Below are positions 43,294 to 52,911 of a DNA stretch of 64,000 nt, piece by piece. The stretch comes from an uncultured Desulfobulbaceae bacterium (GTDB taxonomy: Bacteria; Desulfobacterota; Desulfobulbia; Desulfobulbales; Desulfocapsaceae). The translations under genes were made by a program, and so were the position numbers. Below the pieces are notes generated by a model. That model saw only the letters and a list, made by a program, of their open reading frames with translations. It was not told the origin of the DNA and searched no databases. Numbering within the stretch: the stretch's first letter is position 1; the number at the start of each line of letters is the position of its first letter. Location: positions 1-64,000 of the forward strand of contig CAISPV010000081.1 in NCBI GenBank assembly GCA_903887485.1, read 5' to 3'.

Positions 43294-44226
43294 CTACCTT
43301 CGGCACAGCCTGCCAAAGGCCCCGGGGATAGTGCCGGATGACCAAAAGGCCCGGCCTTGTTTATAATCAACGAACCAATATCCGCCCGGTTTCCGTTGCG
43401 CCGCCACAAAGATAAAAGGCTGCTCCCGGGAAAAGCATGGATGCAGATACAACCCCTTCGCATTCATTTCCGGCTCCATGAGCGACAGGGCCTCTTCCAT
43501 GGTCGGCAATCGCCAGTCATGAAATCCGGCAAATCCCTCGGCATTCAGCTTCTCGATATTGCGCCTCATAGTCCGAATGGAGGCAATATCAAGCCCGGCC
43601 CGCTGCCACATGACCCCAGTCCGTTCGTCAGTTACGGTGAGGCCATCGCCATTATCCACCAGCGAATTGGCAAATCTTCCCAGAGGATTGACAACAGAAT
43701 CAAAAAAATTTCCCTTTTTAATCAGGGGCTCAATCTGATCGTCATTAATCACGGCCGGCTCCGCCGGCAGAATAGATCTCTCGCCGGTAAAGGGTTGAAC
43801 ACCCCGCAAGGGAAGAGTACCCATATCTTCAACCGCCTTGACCACATACACCGGTTTGACATAGGCATCACCTTCGGCCTCAACGACATTATCGATCAAC
43901 CACTCCTTGATAGCGCCGTTAATCGCATAGCTCTTCTCAAAGGCTGAAGAACTTCCCTGCTGGCGCACACACTCCTTGACCATCTCGACCGGAACGCCTA
44001 TCTCGGCCAGGATCCGGGCATGTTTCACCCCCCGTTCCATCAGACAGAGTTTGGGCTCCTGGCCCCAGTTATCAATAAAAAAATAACAGATCCGCTCACT
44101 GTTATTGCGCACCCTTTCCCGTCCACCCCAGGACTCAAATGTTCCAAAACTTAAGTCAGGGGTCATCCCCCAGTCAATGGTCTTGATTGTGGAATCACTC
44201 ATTGAAAGCCTTTGAAACATACCCAT
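43294..44226 (-). CDS. DUF1566-domain protein with unique N-terminal region
   Basis: 310 residues from ATG 44226, which has GGAGGAGGT 4 nt upstream. The N-terminal ~190 residues are unassigned and contain several aromatic residues (SFGTFESWGGRERVRNNSERICYF; MVKECVRQQGSSSAFEKSYAINGAIKEWL). The C-terminal ~110 residues are DUF1566-like: DNGDGLTVTDERTGVMWQRAG, GFHDWRLPTMEEALSLME, GYWFVDYKQGRAFW and a final RLCRR in place of the usual VRG. No signal peptide is evident, so it may be cytoplasmic, unlike the lipoprotein at 17969. It is convergent with the hybrid kinase. Confidence 0.75.
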   Translation of the reverse strand: MGMFQRLSMSDSTIKTIDWGMTPDLSFGTFESWGGRERVRNNSERICYFFIDNWGQEPKLCLMERGVKHARILAEIGVPVEMVKECVRQQGSSSAFEKSYAINGAIKEWLIDNVVEAEGDAYVKPVYVVKAVEDMGTLPLRGVQPFTGERSILPAEPAVINDDQIEPLIKKGNFFDSVVNPLGRFANSLVDNGDGLTVTDERTGVMWQRAGLDIASIRTMRRNIEKLNAEGFAGFHDWRLPTMEEALSLMEPEMNAKGLYLHPCFSREQPFIFVAAQRKPGGYWFVDYKQGRAFWSSGTIPGAFGRLCRR

Positions 44227-44418
44227 AGTGACCTCCTCCTGTTTATGGCTGCAGACACTGACAGCCGGATAAAACACCGATGACACACAAAGATAAGAGC
44301 GATAATCAATAAAATATTTCTGCTTTGCCCCTTCCTGGTGTATTCTTTAATCTATAGCCTGCATTATTCATCCAATCAGGACTAAACTCTAAATTCAATT
44401 ATAGTTCTCATTATCAAA

Positions 44419-46536
44419 ATGTCCAAGAAAAAAAAACCTTTCTCCACCAGCAGAGGATTCGCCCTGCCAACCGGATGCACCATCCTCAGTAAAGGCATCA
44501 ATTTCTCGATCTTTGCGCGACATGCCCAAGAGGTCACGTTGGTCATTGATCTGCCAGAGACCACAAAGACCCCCCAACAACAGGCGTCAATCGTTCTTCA
44601 CCCGGAGGTCAACAGAACAGGTGATCTCTGGCATATCCTGCTCAAAACAGACAGGGACGACCTGAGATACGGCTACCGGATCAAAGGGCCAATGTCTCAA
44701 GAAATAAATGGTCTGGTGTACGATGAGCAGATCCTGCTCCTTGATCCCGCAAGCCATATTCACACACCTCGGGCCTGGGGGGAAAAACCATCTGAGCCGG
44801 ATGTACCCAAATGCGAAATCATCAAACACGATTTCGATTGGCAGGATGATCAACCACTGAACATCCCGCTCGCCAAGTCCATCATCTACGAACTGCATGT
44901 CCGCGGCTTCACCCGTCACCCAAGCTCAAAAGTAGCCCACCCCGGGACCTACCGCGGCCTAATGGAGAAAATTCCCTACCTGCAAGAGCTGGGCATCACG
45001 GCCGTGGAGCTGATGCCAGTCACCGAATTTGATGAAAACGACAATGTATTCAGAGATCCTGCGAGCGGAAAACTGCTGAAGAATTTCTGGGGCTACAATC
45101 CCATTTCTTTTTTCGCCCTGAAATCCGGCTATGCCGCCGACAGGGTCCAGCACATCAATGAGTTCAAGGCCCTGGTGCTGGCCCTGCATCAGGCTGGAAT
45201 TGAGGTTATCCTCGACATGGTTTTCAATCACACCGGCGAGGGTAAATATGACGGACCCACCAGCAGTTTCCGGGGTATAGACAATCGCATCTACTATCTG
45301 CTTGACCATGAGACCCATGAATATCTGAACTTTTCCGGCTGCGGCAACACCATGAACTGCAACCACCCGGTGGTCAGGGATCTAATCAGAGATTCGCTGC
45401 GCTACTGGGTCATGGAGATGCACGTTGATGGATTCCGTTTTGACCTCGCCTCTATCTTGGGTCGCGACACCTCAGGGCATCTCCTGGCCAATCCGCCCAT
45501 GATCGAGATGATCGCCGAAGACCCGGTCCTGCGCGACACCAAGATCATTGCCGAGGCCTGGGACGCCGCCGGTCTCTATCAGGTGGGCACCTTCTCCACC
45601 GATGCGCGCTGGGCCGAATGGAACGGCATGTTCCGCGATGATGTCCGCTCCTTCATGGCGGGCCTTGATAATACCGTGGCCAACCTGGCTACCCGGATTG
45701 CCGGCAGCTCTGACCTCTACCAGTCCAGTTTGCGCCACCCGTTTAACTCCATCAACTTTCTCACCAGTCACGATGGTTTCACCCTCTCCGACCTGGTCAG
45801 TTATAATGAAAAACACAATGAGGGCAATGGCGAAGAAAATCGTGACGGCGACAACCATAACCTCAGCTGGCACAGCGGCGCCGAAGGATTCACCCGCAGC
45901 AAGACTATCCAGGATCTGCGTTTGCGGCGGATGCGGAGCATGATCCTGATCATGCTGTTCTCCCAGGGAGTCCCTATGATCAATGCCGGCGACGAATTTG
46001 CTCACAGCAAAAAAGGAAACAATAACAGTTGGTGTCAGGACAACAATATAAACTGGCTCAACTGGGATCTTGCCGAAAAGAATAATGGGCTGCTCCGTTT
46101 TTTCAAACAATGCATCCACCTGCGCAAGACCCATTCCATCTTTCATCGGACAAGTTTTTTTTCACAATTGGAAGATACTCCATGCACCGGAGACCATCCG
46201 GAAATCATCTGGCAATCACTCACCCCGTGCCAGCAGGACTGGTCTGCTGAATGCCATACCCTGGCCTTTCTCCTCAAGGGCGGCAGAACAGACAAGGGCC
46301 AGAGCAACCACTTTTTTATCATGCTCAACGGTGCCAGAAAGGAAGATGCCATCTTTACCCTGCCGCATGTCCCTGGCAACAGTACCCAAAGCTGGCATCA
46401 GATCATCGATACCAGCCTGGATTCCCCTTATAATTTTCTTGACTGGCAACAGGCACCGGTAAAAACCCCTGGAACAACAGTCAAGGTGAAATCAATGGGA
46501 GCGATAGTCCTCCAAGCCCAATCGACCATGACATGA
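44419..46536 (+). CDS. glgX: glycogen debranching enzyme GlgX (isoamylase family GH13)
   Basis: 705 residues. The N-terminal CBM48 (~15-110: GFALPTGCTILSKGINFSIFARHA) leads into a GH13 barrel: ELHVRGFTRHPSS, VELMPVTEFDEND, DMVFNHTGEG, HVDGFRFDLASILGRD (catalytic Asp), IIAEAWDAAG (acid/base Glu) and FLTSHDGFTLSD (transition-state Asp). The barrel is followed by a C-terminal beta domain. It hydrolyses alpha-1,6 branch points of glycogen or limit dextrins in the cytoplasm. No other glycogen gene is in the window, so it stands alone. The ATG lacks a strong Shine-Dalgarno. Confidence 0.94.
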   Translation: MSKKKKPFSTSRGFALPTGCTILSKGINFSIFARHAQEVTLVIDLPETTKTPQQQASIVLHPEVNRTGDLWHILLKTDRDDLRYGYRIKGPMSQEINGLVYDEQILLLDPASHIHTPRAWGEKPSEPDVPKCEIIKHDFDWQDDQPLNIPLAKSIIYELHVRGFTRHPSSKVAHPGTYRGLMEKIPYLQELGITAVELMPVTEFDENDNVFRDPASGKLLKNFWGYNPISFFALKSGYAADRVQHINEFKALVLALHQAGIEVILDMVFNHTGEGKYDGPTSSFRGIDNRIYYLLDHETHEYLNFSGCGNTMNCNHPVVRDLIRDSLRYWVMEMHVDGFRFDLASILGRDTSGHLLANPPMIEMIAEDPVLRDTKIIAEAWDAAGLYQVGTFSTDARWAEWNGMFRDDVRSFMAGLDNTVANLATRIAGSSDLYQSSLRHPFNSINFLTSHDGFTLSDLVSYNEKHNEGNGEENRDGDNHNLSWHSGAEGFTRSKTIQDLRLRRMRSMILIMLFSQGVPMINAGDEFAHSKKGNNNSWCQDNNINWLNWDLAEKNNGLLRFFKQCIHLRKTHSIFHRTSFFSQLEDTPCTGDHPEIIWQSLTPCQQDWSAECHTLAFLLKGGRTDKGQSNHFFIMLNGARKEDAIFTLPHVPGNSTQSWHQIIDTSLDSPYNFLDWQQAPVKTPGTTVKVKSMGAIVLQAQSTMT

Positions 46537-47132
46537 TCCTGATTCCCCATCTTCAATCCACCCCCTTGTGCGTCAGTTCATCCACACCTTCATCCGTCAG
46601 TCTCTTTCCGTTGACACCCTTTTTTTATTGGTACAGATATTGCCATACTCCATCATTGCACGTCTTTTCCGTTTTGGTCTGACTTGAACCGCCCACCGGA
46701 ATAGAACGCAAGAATATGGCCGGAACAAAGCATTACCTGTCAGATTCTTGCAAAAAATTCGTTATGGTTTGTTTCGAATGAAACATCCGTCTTTCCAAAC
46801 GTAGTGAAGAATCTTTCACCGCAAAGAGTTTAAATTTCTCCCGTTGATCGAAATGACAGGACAGAAGAGACAAGCAGAAGAAAAACTTTGGCAGCGCAGA
46901 TATCATATGGTAATGTACTTGCTATGAAAGTCGGAAGCAGTCCTGTGGTTTTGAACCATTTAAGCCGTCGTTCAAAAATAACCGTAATGAAATGGTCAAC
47001 AATGTAATGGTTATTCCGTAACGAGGCTAATCATTCCAAAAAGCATTCAAGTTGACACCGAGAAGGCAAGCGAGCGGCGACGAAGGGCCGGTTTGAATGC
47101 AAAGTGGAATAAGTTACAGTTGACACACAAAC
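46537..47132 (+). other. ~600-bp intergenic region without a recognisable gene
   Basis: I see no open frame with protein character on either strand and no tRNA. Small features are a TGTTTC-GAAT-GAAACA hairpin near 46774-46789 and two TTGACA-like words (46612, 47120), the second 10 nt before the SGNH start and therefore not an ordinary -35. The base composition is like the surrounding DNA. It may be eroded sequence. Confidence 0.5.
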
Positions 47133-47657
47133 ATGAAACAGGGCAAATTGCTTTTTATCGGTGATTCCCTTCTCGCCGATTTTAACTGGCAGGAACGGAT
47201 AACTCATTTTGAGGTCCTCAATTTGAGTGTTGTTGGTGAGACGGCGCAGGGACTTTTGAACAGGTTGACATCGATTCAGGAGCAGGTTCTTGATCCGCAA
47301 ATTATCTTGATCATGACCGGCACCAATAATCTTCTCATGGAAGATTACAATTATGTCGAGACACTCCGACATATTGTTGTCCGCCTGAGCCATACCTATC
47401 CAGCAGCAGAGATTATTATCAACAGTCTTGTTCCTCTGCAAATACCATGGCTGAATAAGGAAGAGATGAAACGGATCAACTGCGAAATAGAGGCATTATC
47501 CCTAAAATCCGGCTGTTGCTTTCTCGATGTATTTTCAAAATTCAGCACCACCACCGGGATTTTTCAAACGGACGGTATTCATTTCACCGAAACGGGATAT
47601 AATCTCTGGGCCAGAGCAATCCTTGAGTATATTGCCTTTCTGCTCGAAGATGACTAA
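47133..47657 (+). CDS. SGNH/GDSL-type esterase
   Basis: 174 residues. Block I FIGDSLLADFNW holds the catalytic Ser; block III IILIMTGTNNLLME has the GxN; block V DGIHFTETGYNLWARAI has the Asp and His (DxxH). No signal peptide, so cytoplasmic unless exported otherwise. The family includes acyl esterases, thioesterases and lysophospholipases; substrate unknown. The start is not supported by a strong Shine-Dalgarno. Confidence 0.88.
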   Translation: MKQGKLLFIGDSLLADFNWQERITHFEVLNLSVVGETAQGLLNRLTSIQEQVLDPQIILIMTGTNNLLMEDYNYVETLRHIVVRLSHTYPAAEIIINSLVPLQIPWLNKEEMKRINCEIEALSLKSGCCFLDVFSKFSTTTGIFQTDGIHFTETGYNLWARAILEYIAFLLEDD

Positions 47658-47749
47658 TTTTTTCAACCATACGTGTTCAGCTGTCAGCAATCACTCTCTT
47701 TATCCCACTGAGTGCTGACTTAACCTTAACATTTTACCACGAGGATTCC

Positions 47750-48757
47750 ATGAAGCATAAACTTCTAAAGTCAGTACTCTGTCTCTGTCTCTTGCTCCCC
47801 GCCTGTGACAACCAACAAAAAAGCACGACAGACAACAAAACCCCTGAAAAAACAACGCCGGCAACTCCGGCGGTCACGAAACAGCAGGACAATAGCAGCA
47901 ACGTTAAAGTATTGAAGACCAAGGATGCTGGCAAAGACACAACACCAGCAGCAACCACCGATACCCAGAAGCCAGCGGTGCAGACAGCCGAGACACCTCT
48001 ACCGGCAGCCACAACGCCAGCGGCCACTGCACCGCAGGGCATCAGCGGCAAGGTATTGGAGACCATGAATTCTGGCGGCTACACCTATATGAAAGTAGAT
48101 ATCGGCAAGGCCCAGCCTTGGGTTGCCATTCCTGAAGCCAAAGTCAAGGTGGGTGATGAGATCTCCTATCATGACGGCATGGTTATGTCCAATTTCACCA
48201 GCAAGTCACTCAACAGGACCTTTGAATCCGTCGTATTTTCTGGCGGCCTTGTAGGCAAGGCAGACCAGGCGCCAGCTCAGACTGATCCCCATGCCACAAA
48301 ACCAACTACAGACAACACCGCCGGAGCCGATTCGTTCGCCAGCGCAGTCAAGGCCGAAGCCCCGCCTGCCGCCATGCAGGCCAAGACCGAATCAGGTGGC
48401 AGCGTTGGCCAAATAGCCCCTGCCACTGAGATCAAGGTGGAAAAAGCCGCGGGAGAAAATGGTTACACCGTGGGAGAGGTCTTTACCGACAGCACCAAAC
48501 TTGACGGCAAGACCATTCGCGTTCAGGGCAAGGTGGTCAAATTCAGCCCCAACATCATGGGCAAAAACTGGATCCATCTCCAGGATGGCAGCGGCGACCC
48601 TTTAAAGAACACCCACGATCTGGTTATCACCACCAGCGCCGAGGCACCAAAGGGCAAGGACGTCATTACGATAGAGGGTATTGTCCGGGCCAATAAGGAT
48701 TTTGGTTCAGGATACAGCTATGTGGTCATGGTCGAAGAGGCGAAGATCATCCAGTAA
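47750..48757 (+). CDS. OB-fold (NrfJ/DUF4920-like) lipoprotein with two nucleic-acid-type OB domains
   Basis: 335 residues. The signal peptide ends in the lipobox LLPAC, so a lipid-anchored Cys at ~20 is predicted. A long Thr/Ala/Pro/Lys-rich linker (~22-100) follows. Domain 1 (~103-165, GISGKVLETMNSGGYTYMKVDIGKAQPWVAIPEAKVKVGD) and domain 2 (~225-335, YTVGEVFTDSTKLDGKTIRVQGKVVKFSPNIMGKNWIHLQDGSGD) look like two bacterial OB folds. The words GYTYMKV and NWIHLQDG are typical of periplasmic OB proteins next to cytochromes and nitrite reductase. Function is unknown. GAGG precedes the ATG. It may be first in an operon with panE, which starts 20 nt downstream. Confidence 0.75.
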   Translation: MKHKLLKSVLCLCLLLPACDNQQKSTTDNKTPEKTTPATPAVTKQQDNSSNVKVLKTKDAGKDTTPAATTDTQKPAVQTAETPLPAATTPAATAPQGISGKVLETMNSGGYTYMKVDIGKAQPWVAIPEAKVKVGDEISYHDGMVMSNFTSKSLNRTFESVVFSGGLVGKADQAPAQTDPHATKPTTDNTAGADSFASAVKAEAPPAAMQAKTESGGSVGQIAPATEIKVEKAAGENGYTVGEVFTDSTKLDGKTIRVQGKVVKFSPNIMGKNWIHLQDGSGDPLKNTHDLVITTSAEAPKGKDVITIEGIVRANKDFGSGYSYVVMVEEAKIIQ

Positions 48758-48777
48758 GGCATCCACCTCTTTTGCCA

Positions 48778-49740
48778 ATGCGTATCGCCATTGTCGGCCC
48801 GGGAGCCTTGGGCTGCCTGTTCGCCACTCTGCTTTTTCCAAAAAAGCAGAGTGCGGAAGACAGCCTCTGGCTCCTTGATCATAATCAGGAACGGGCAAAC
48901 CTGCTCACTATGCAGGGGATCATTTACGAAACCGATAAGGGTCAAGAGCGATACCCGATTTCTGTCTCCTCGGACCTGCAAGCGGTCGGCCCGATGGACA
49001 TGGTTCTCTTCTGTGTTAAATCGCAAAACCTGGATACCTGCCTCCACTCCTGTCTGCCCCTGCTCTCCCCCCAATCCCTCCTGGTGTTCCTGCAAAATGG
49101 CATTGGCCATCTTGATATCCAGGAACGGCTCAATCTCCCCACAGCTCCGGCCTTTGCCAGCAGCTCTGAAGGCGCCACCCTGCTGGCCCCCGGACATGTC
49201 CTCCATGCCGGCAGGGGCAAAACATTCCTGGGATTTCTCAAGGACCCAACAGAGCTGCACCAGCAACAACTGAGAGAACTGGCACGAATCCTCCAGGATG
49301 CTGGCCTTGATGTCGCCCTGTCGCAGGATATCCGCACTCAGCTCTGGGCCAAGCTATTCATCAATGCCGGGATCAACCCACTCACCGCCCTCTACAACTG
49401 CACCAACGGCCAGCTCCTCACCTCCTGCGCCGCCCGTAGCCGACTGAAAAAAATTGTCCACGAGACAGAGACAGTGGCCAGGGCTTGCGGTATTGCCATC
49501 AGCGTTGATCCGCTGCAGGCAGCTCTTGCCGTCTGTAAAAGCACAGCCAGAAACATCTCCTCCATGCTCCAGGATCGGCGTCACCAGCGGCTAACCGAGA
49601 TTGATGCCATCAATGGCGCAATAGTCAGAGAAGGAAAAAGGCTGGGGATCCCCACCCCATTCAATGAAGAGGTAGTGCAACAGATAAAGAAGATGGAAGA
49701 AAAGTACGATCAAGACCCAACAAGGACAGAAGCAATATGA
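48778..49740 (+). CDS. 2-dehydropantoate 2-reductase (PanE-like)
   Basis: 320 residues. The start at 48778 (MRIAIVGPGALGCLF) puts the NADP-binding GxGxxG at residues 7-12. PMDMVLFCVKSQNLD and LLVFLQNGIGHLD are typical of the family, as is the C-terminal helical domain with LWAKLFINAGINPLTALYNCTNG, where Lys and Asn form the catalytic site. It reduces ketopantoate to pantoate in coenzyme A synthesis, although homologues of other specificity exist. Its stop overlaps the next gene by 4 nt (ATGA). Confidence 0.88.
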   Translation: MRIAIVGPGALGCLFATLLFPKKQSAEDSLWLLDHNQERANLLTMQGIIYETDKGQERYPISVSSDLQAVGPMDMVLFCVKSQNLDTCLHSCLPLLSPQSLLVFLQNGIGHLDIQERLNLPTAPAFASSSEGATLLAPGHVLHAGRGKTFLGFLKDPTELHQQQLRELARILQDAGLDVALSQDIRTQLWAKLFINAGINPLTALYNCTNGQLLTSCAARSRLKKIVHETETVARACGIAISVDPLQAALAVCKSTARNISSMLQDRRHQRLTEIDAINGAIVREGKRLGIPTPFNEEVVQQIKKMEEKYDQDPTRTEAI

Positions 49741-50309
49741 AGATCCAGAGCCAAGAGATTGGTTTTGACCTGGACGGAGTCATTGCCGATACGGCAGAGG
49801 CCTTTATCCGCTTGGCCTGTGAGGAGCACGCATTTTGCTCTTTTACCCTGAAAGACATTACCAGCTTTCAGGTGGAAGATTGTCTGGACATCCCCATCCC
49901 GGTGGTGGAAACAATCTTTGACGCCATCCTCCGCAATTCTCTGGCAACCGGTCTGCAACCGATGAAAGGGGCCGTGGAGGTCATCACGGCAATGACCGCA
50001 TCCACACCGGTAACCATCATCACCGCCCGCTCCCTGCACCAACCCGTAGAAGACTGGCTGCAACATTTCTTTCCCGCCCAGGTCTGCACCAAGATCCGTC
50101 TGGTGGCCATGGGTCGTCACGATGACAAGGCCCGCTACATCCACGAGCACAAGCTCCGTTACTTTGTCGATGATCGAGCTGAGACCTGCCTGCAACTGGC
50201 AGATGCGGCCATCACCCCCCTGGTCTTTTCCCAACCCTGGAACCAGGGGAAACATGACCTGCAGAGCGTGGGGAGCTGGCAGGAAATCTATGCCATGTTG
50301 ACGCCTTAA
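49737..50309 (+). CDS. HAD-family 5'(3')-nucleotidase-like protein
   Basis: 190 residues. The HAD motif I is GFDLDGVIADTAEAF (nucleophile Asp and acid Asp), motif II is TIITARSL, and motif III is RYFVDDRAETC. This matches the NIF/5'-deoxyribonucleotidase-like cap-less HAD subgroup. It removes phosphate from nucleotides or a similar substrate; specificity is unknown. It is coupled to panE by a 4-nt overlap and lies 24 nt upstream of the NUDIX gene. Confidence 0.8.
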   Translation: MKIQSQEIGFDLDGVIADTAEAFIRLACEEHAFCSFTLKDITSFQVEDCLDIPIPVVETIFDAILRNSLATGLQPMKGAVEVITAMTASTPVTIITARSLHQPVEDWLQHFFPAQVCTKIRLVAMGRHDDKARYIHEHKLRYFVDDRAETCLQLADAAITPLVFSQPWNQGKHDLQSVGSWQEIYAMLTP

Positions 50310-50333
50310 CCTTTCACTTCACAACCTGTTCCC

Positions 50334-50765
50334 ATGAACTGTCCAAACTGCCACACCAAGATCCCTCTTTTTCGCAATCCGGTTCCCACTGTCGATATCA
50401 TCATTGAGATCGGCGACAAGATCGTGCTCATCAAACGACAAAACCCGCCATACGGCTGGGCCTTGCCGGGCGGGTTTGTCGATTATGGTGAATCCTATGA
50501 AAATGCAGCAGCACGGGAAGCGCTTGAGGAAACCGGCCTGACGGTGCAGAACCTGATTCAGTTTCACACCTATTCCGATCCCGGCCGAGACTCCCGGCAG
50601 CACACGGCCTCCACGGTCTTTATCGGCCAGGCCGAAGAAAACCCGCAGGCAGGAGATGATGCGGCCGAGGCCGGATTATTTGGAGAGGACAATCTCCCCG
50701 ATCTGGTCTTTGATCATGCCCAGATCCTGGCCGATTATTTTGCCGCCCGAGAACTCAGAAAATAG
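50334..50765 (+). CDS. NUDIX hydrolase
   Basis: 143 residues. The nudix box [24 protein letters not shown] (given in two blocks here: GGFVDYGES and REALEETGL) fits Gx5Ex7REUxEExGU exactly. The N-terminus has a CxxC (NCPNCHTKI) that may be half of a zinc knuckle. It would hydrolyse nucleoside diphosphates linked to a moiety X, for example ADP-ribose or oxidised nucleotides. It ends the panE-nucleotidase-NUDIX run and overlaps the 3' end of a small convergent gene by 11 nt. Confidence 0.92.
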   Translation: MNCPNCHTKIPLFRNPVPTVDIIIEIGDKIVLIKRQNPPYGWALPGGFVDYGESYENAAAREALEETGLTVQNLIQFHTYSDPGRDSRQHTASTVFIGQAEENPQAGDDAAEAGLFGEDNLPDLVFDHAQILADYFAARELRK

Positions 50766-50916
50766 TCCGCAGGATCCAGAAGACAACAAGCCCCATACCT
50801 ATGGAGCCATACAGCATCAGTCAGGGAATGCAATCACTGCCATATTTTTTGCCAATAAACCCGAAGGTGGCCACCCCCGCCACCCCCGAGACAAGCAAGA
50901 TCAGCAGATTTTTCAT
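50755..50916 (-). CDS. candidate small membrane selenoprotein (CxxU) with in-frame TGA
   Basis: 53 codons from ATG 50916 to TGA 50757-50755, with one internal TGA at 50823-50821 (codon 32). Before it: [15 protein letters not shown] and on (a membrane segment), then KKYGSDCIP. After it: [21 protein letters not shown] shortened to [10 protein letters not shown] and VVFWILRT, a second membrane segment. The TGA gives C-I-P-U, a CxxC-like redox motif. From 12 nt after the TGA a hairpin can form: GGCTCCAT, loop AGGT, ATGGGGCT (8 pairs, two of them wobble), with GG 22 nt after the TGA, as expected for a bacterial SECIS. The start lies 9 nt after the typA stop, and AGGGG is next to the ATG, so coupled translation is likely. 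If the TGA is a plain stop this would be a 31-residue peptide or a pseudogene. Confidence 0.55.
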
Positions 50917-50925
50917 CCCCTGACA

Positions 50926-52728
50926 TTACCCCCTGATCCGCACGTCACTTCTTTTTCGCAGCCGGATTGACTTCGGTGTCACCTCAACCAGTTCATCATC
51001 ATTGATATAGGCGATACAATCTTCCAGAGTCAGGGCCCGAGGAGGGGTCAGGATGATCGCCTCGTCCGTACCGGAGGCCCGCATATTGGTCAGTTTTTTG
51101 CCTTTGCCCGGATTGACCACCATATCTCCGCCACGAGAACTTTCACCAATGATCTGTCCCGTGTACAAGGGCACACCAGGATGAATAAAGAGCGTACCCC
51201 GCTCCTGAAGACTGAACAGGGCGTAAGCCACGGCAGTACAGGGATCCTTCACTAACAGCACCCCGTTGAGCCGGTTCTTGATCTCCCCGGCGTATGGGCC
51301 ATATTCGGCAAAGACATAACTCATCATCCCCATACCCTTGGTATCGGTCATGAATTCAGAGCGATAGCCGAGCAGGCCGCGGGTCGGAATCTTGAACACC
51401 ATCCGCATCATCCCGGCATGACCAGTGGTCATCTCCTCCATCTGGCCCTTAAGCTTACCCAGCTTTTCAATAACCGCCCCCTGATACTTTTCGTCCACAT
51501 CAATGGTGAGCGACTCGAAAGGCTCCATGATCTTGCCATTTTCTTCTTTCATGATCACCTCAGGCCGGGTCACCTGAAATTCAAAGTCCTCGCGCCGCAT
51601 CTTCTCAATGAGAATAGAGAGATGGAGCTCGCCACGACCGGATACCCGATAGCCGACCGCATCAGTCAGCGGCTCATAATGAAGGGCAACATCCGACAAG
51701 ACCTCACGGGCCAGACGCTCTTCGATATGGCGGGAGGTCACGAATTTTCCCTCTTTTCCGGCGAAAGGTGAATCATTGGGGATAAAATTCATAGAAATGG
51801 TGGGCGGATCAATGGCAATCAGAGGCAGCGGCATAGGGTTTAACGGATCGGTAAAGGTGACGCCCACGGTCACATCCTCCATACCGGCCACGGCTACAAT
51901 CTCGCCGACACTGGCGCTATCAATGGGCACCTTGCCATCAGATTCAAAGCGATAGATCTTGGAGATCCGCACCGGCTTGATGGAGCCATCCCGACGGGCC
52001 ACCGCCAGAGGTTGATTGATAGCAATCGTGCCATTAATTACCTTGCCGATACCCAAACGCCCAAGATACGCGGAATAATCAATGGTGCTTATTTGTAATT
52101 GCAGGGGGGCATCGGGTGAACCGGTAGGGGCCGGGATATGCTCAGTAATCATCTTGGAGATGATCTGCATCCCCATGCCGCCCTCCTTGGGATCATCAGG
52201 ATCGGCCAGGGCATATCCATCCTTGGCCGAGGCATAAACAATAGGAAAATCAAGGACATCGTCCGGGGCGTTCAACTTGACAAAAAGGTCAAAAACCTGA
52301 TCAACCACCCAGGCACAGCGTGCCGCCGGCTTATCAATCTTGTTGATCACCACGATAACCGGAAGGTTGTTCTGCAAGGCCTTTTTCAGGACGAAATAGG
52401 TCTGGGGCATGGGACCTTCCTGGGCATCAACAAGGAGCAAGGCCCCGTCCGCCATCTGCAGCACACGCTCGACTTGGCCCCCGAAATCGGCATGGCCGGG
52501 AGTATCAATGATGTTGATAGAAAAGTCCTCGTACTGATACGAGCCATTCTTGGCAGTGATGGTAATACCGCGCTCACGCTCGAGATCCATGGAATCCATG
52601 AGCCGTTCCGCCACGTCCTGATTCTCACGGAACATCCCGGAATACTTGAAAAGCTGATCAACCAGTGTAGTCTTACCATGGTCAACATGAGCGATAATAG
52701 CCACGTTACGAATTTTTTCCTGTTTCAT
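50926..52728 (-). CDS. typA: ribosome-associated GTPase TypA/BipA
   Basis: 600 residues. G1 [11 protein letters not shown]2 with ERERGITI, G3 DTPGHADF and G4 VVINKIDKP are all present; they are followed by EF-G-like domains II, III and V and the BipA C-terminal domain ([36 protein letters not shown]). Start ATG 52728 follows AGGGAAG. BipA binds the 70S ribosome and helps late 50S assembly and stress or cold responses. The candidate small selenoprotein lies directly behind it. Confidence 0.97.
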   Translation of the reverse strand: MKQEKIRNVAIIAHVDHGKTTLVDQLFKYSGMFRENQDVAERLMDSMDLERERGITITAKNGSYQYEDFSINIIDTPGHADFGGQVERVLQMADGALLLVDAQEGPMPQTYFVLKKALQNNLPVIVVINKIDKPAARCAWVVDQVFDLFVKLNAPDDVLDFPIVYASAKDGYALADPDDPKEGGMGMQIISKMITEHIPAPTGSPDAPLQLQISTIDYSAYLGRLGIGKVINGTIAINQPLAVARRDGSIKPVRISKIYRFESDGKVPIDSASVGEIVAVAGMEDVTVGVTFTDPLNPMPLPLIAIDPPTISMNFIPNDSPFAGKEGKFVTSRHIEERLAREVLSDVALHYEPLTDAVGYRVSGRGELHLSILIEKMRREDFEFQVTRPEVIMKEENGKIMEPFESLTIDVDEKYQGAVIEKLGKLKGQMEEMTTGHAGMMRMVFKIPTRGLLGYRSEFMTDTKGMGMMSYVFAEYGPYAGEIKNRLNGVLLVKDPCTAVAYALFSLQERGTLFIHPGVPLYTGQIIGESSRGGDMVVNPGKGKKLTNMRASGTDEAIILTPPRALTLEDCIAYINDDELVEVTPKSIRLRKRSDVRIRG

Positions 52729-52779
52729 TTCTTCTTCCCTGATCCTTGACTTGATCCTTAATTGAACATTCTTAAGGAT

Positions 52780-52816
52780 CAAAATAAAAAAAGCACCCGT
52801 TCAAAGACGAGTGCTT
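52780..52816 (-). terminator. intrinsic terminator of the helicase gene
   Basis: On the minus strand AAGCACTCGT (52816-52807), loop, ACGGGTGCTT (52800-52791) is followed by seven T and an AT-rich run (52790-52780). It sits ~100 nt after the helicase stop and upstream of typA, so it ends the helicase transcript; typA then needs its own promoter or read-through. Confidence 0.8.
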
Positions 52817-52911
52817 ACCGATAGACTTCCCGCAAACGCAAAAAAATATTTTCTTTATACCAGAGAAAGATGCAGTCTGCAAGGAAATAGCCAAAAGAGC
52901 GATAAAATCAG

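Noticed and set aside
46774..46789. TGTTTC-GAAT-GAAACA as an operator
   Set aside because: It lies far (~350 nt) from both neighbouring genes with no promoter next to it, so chance cannot be excluded.
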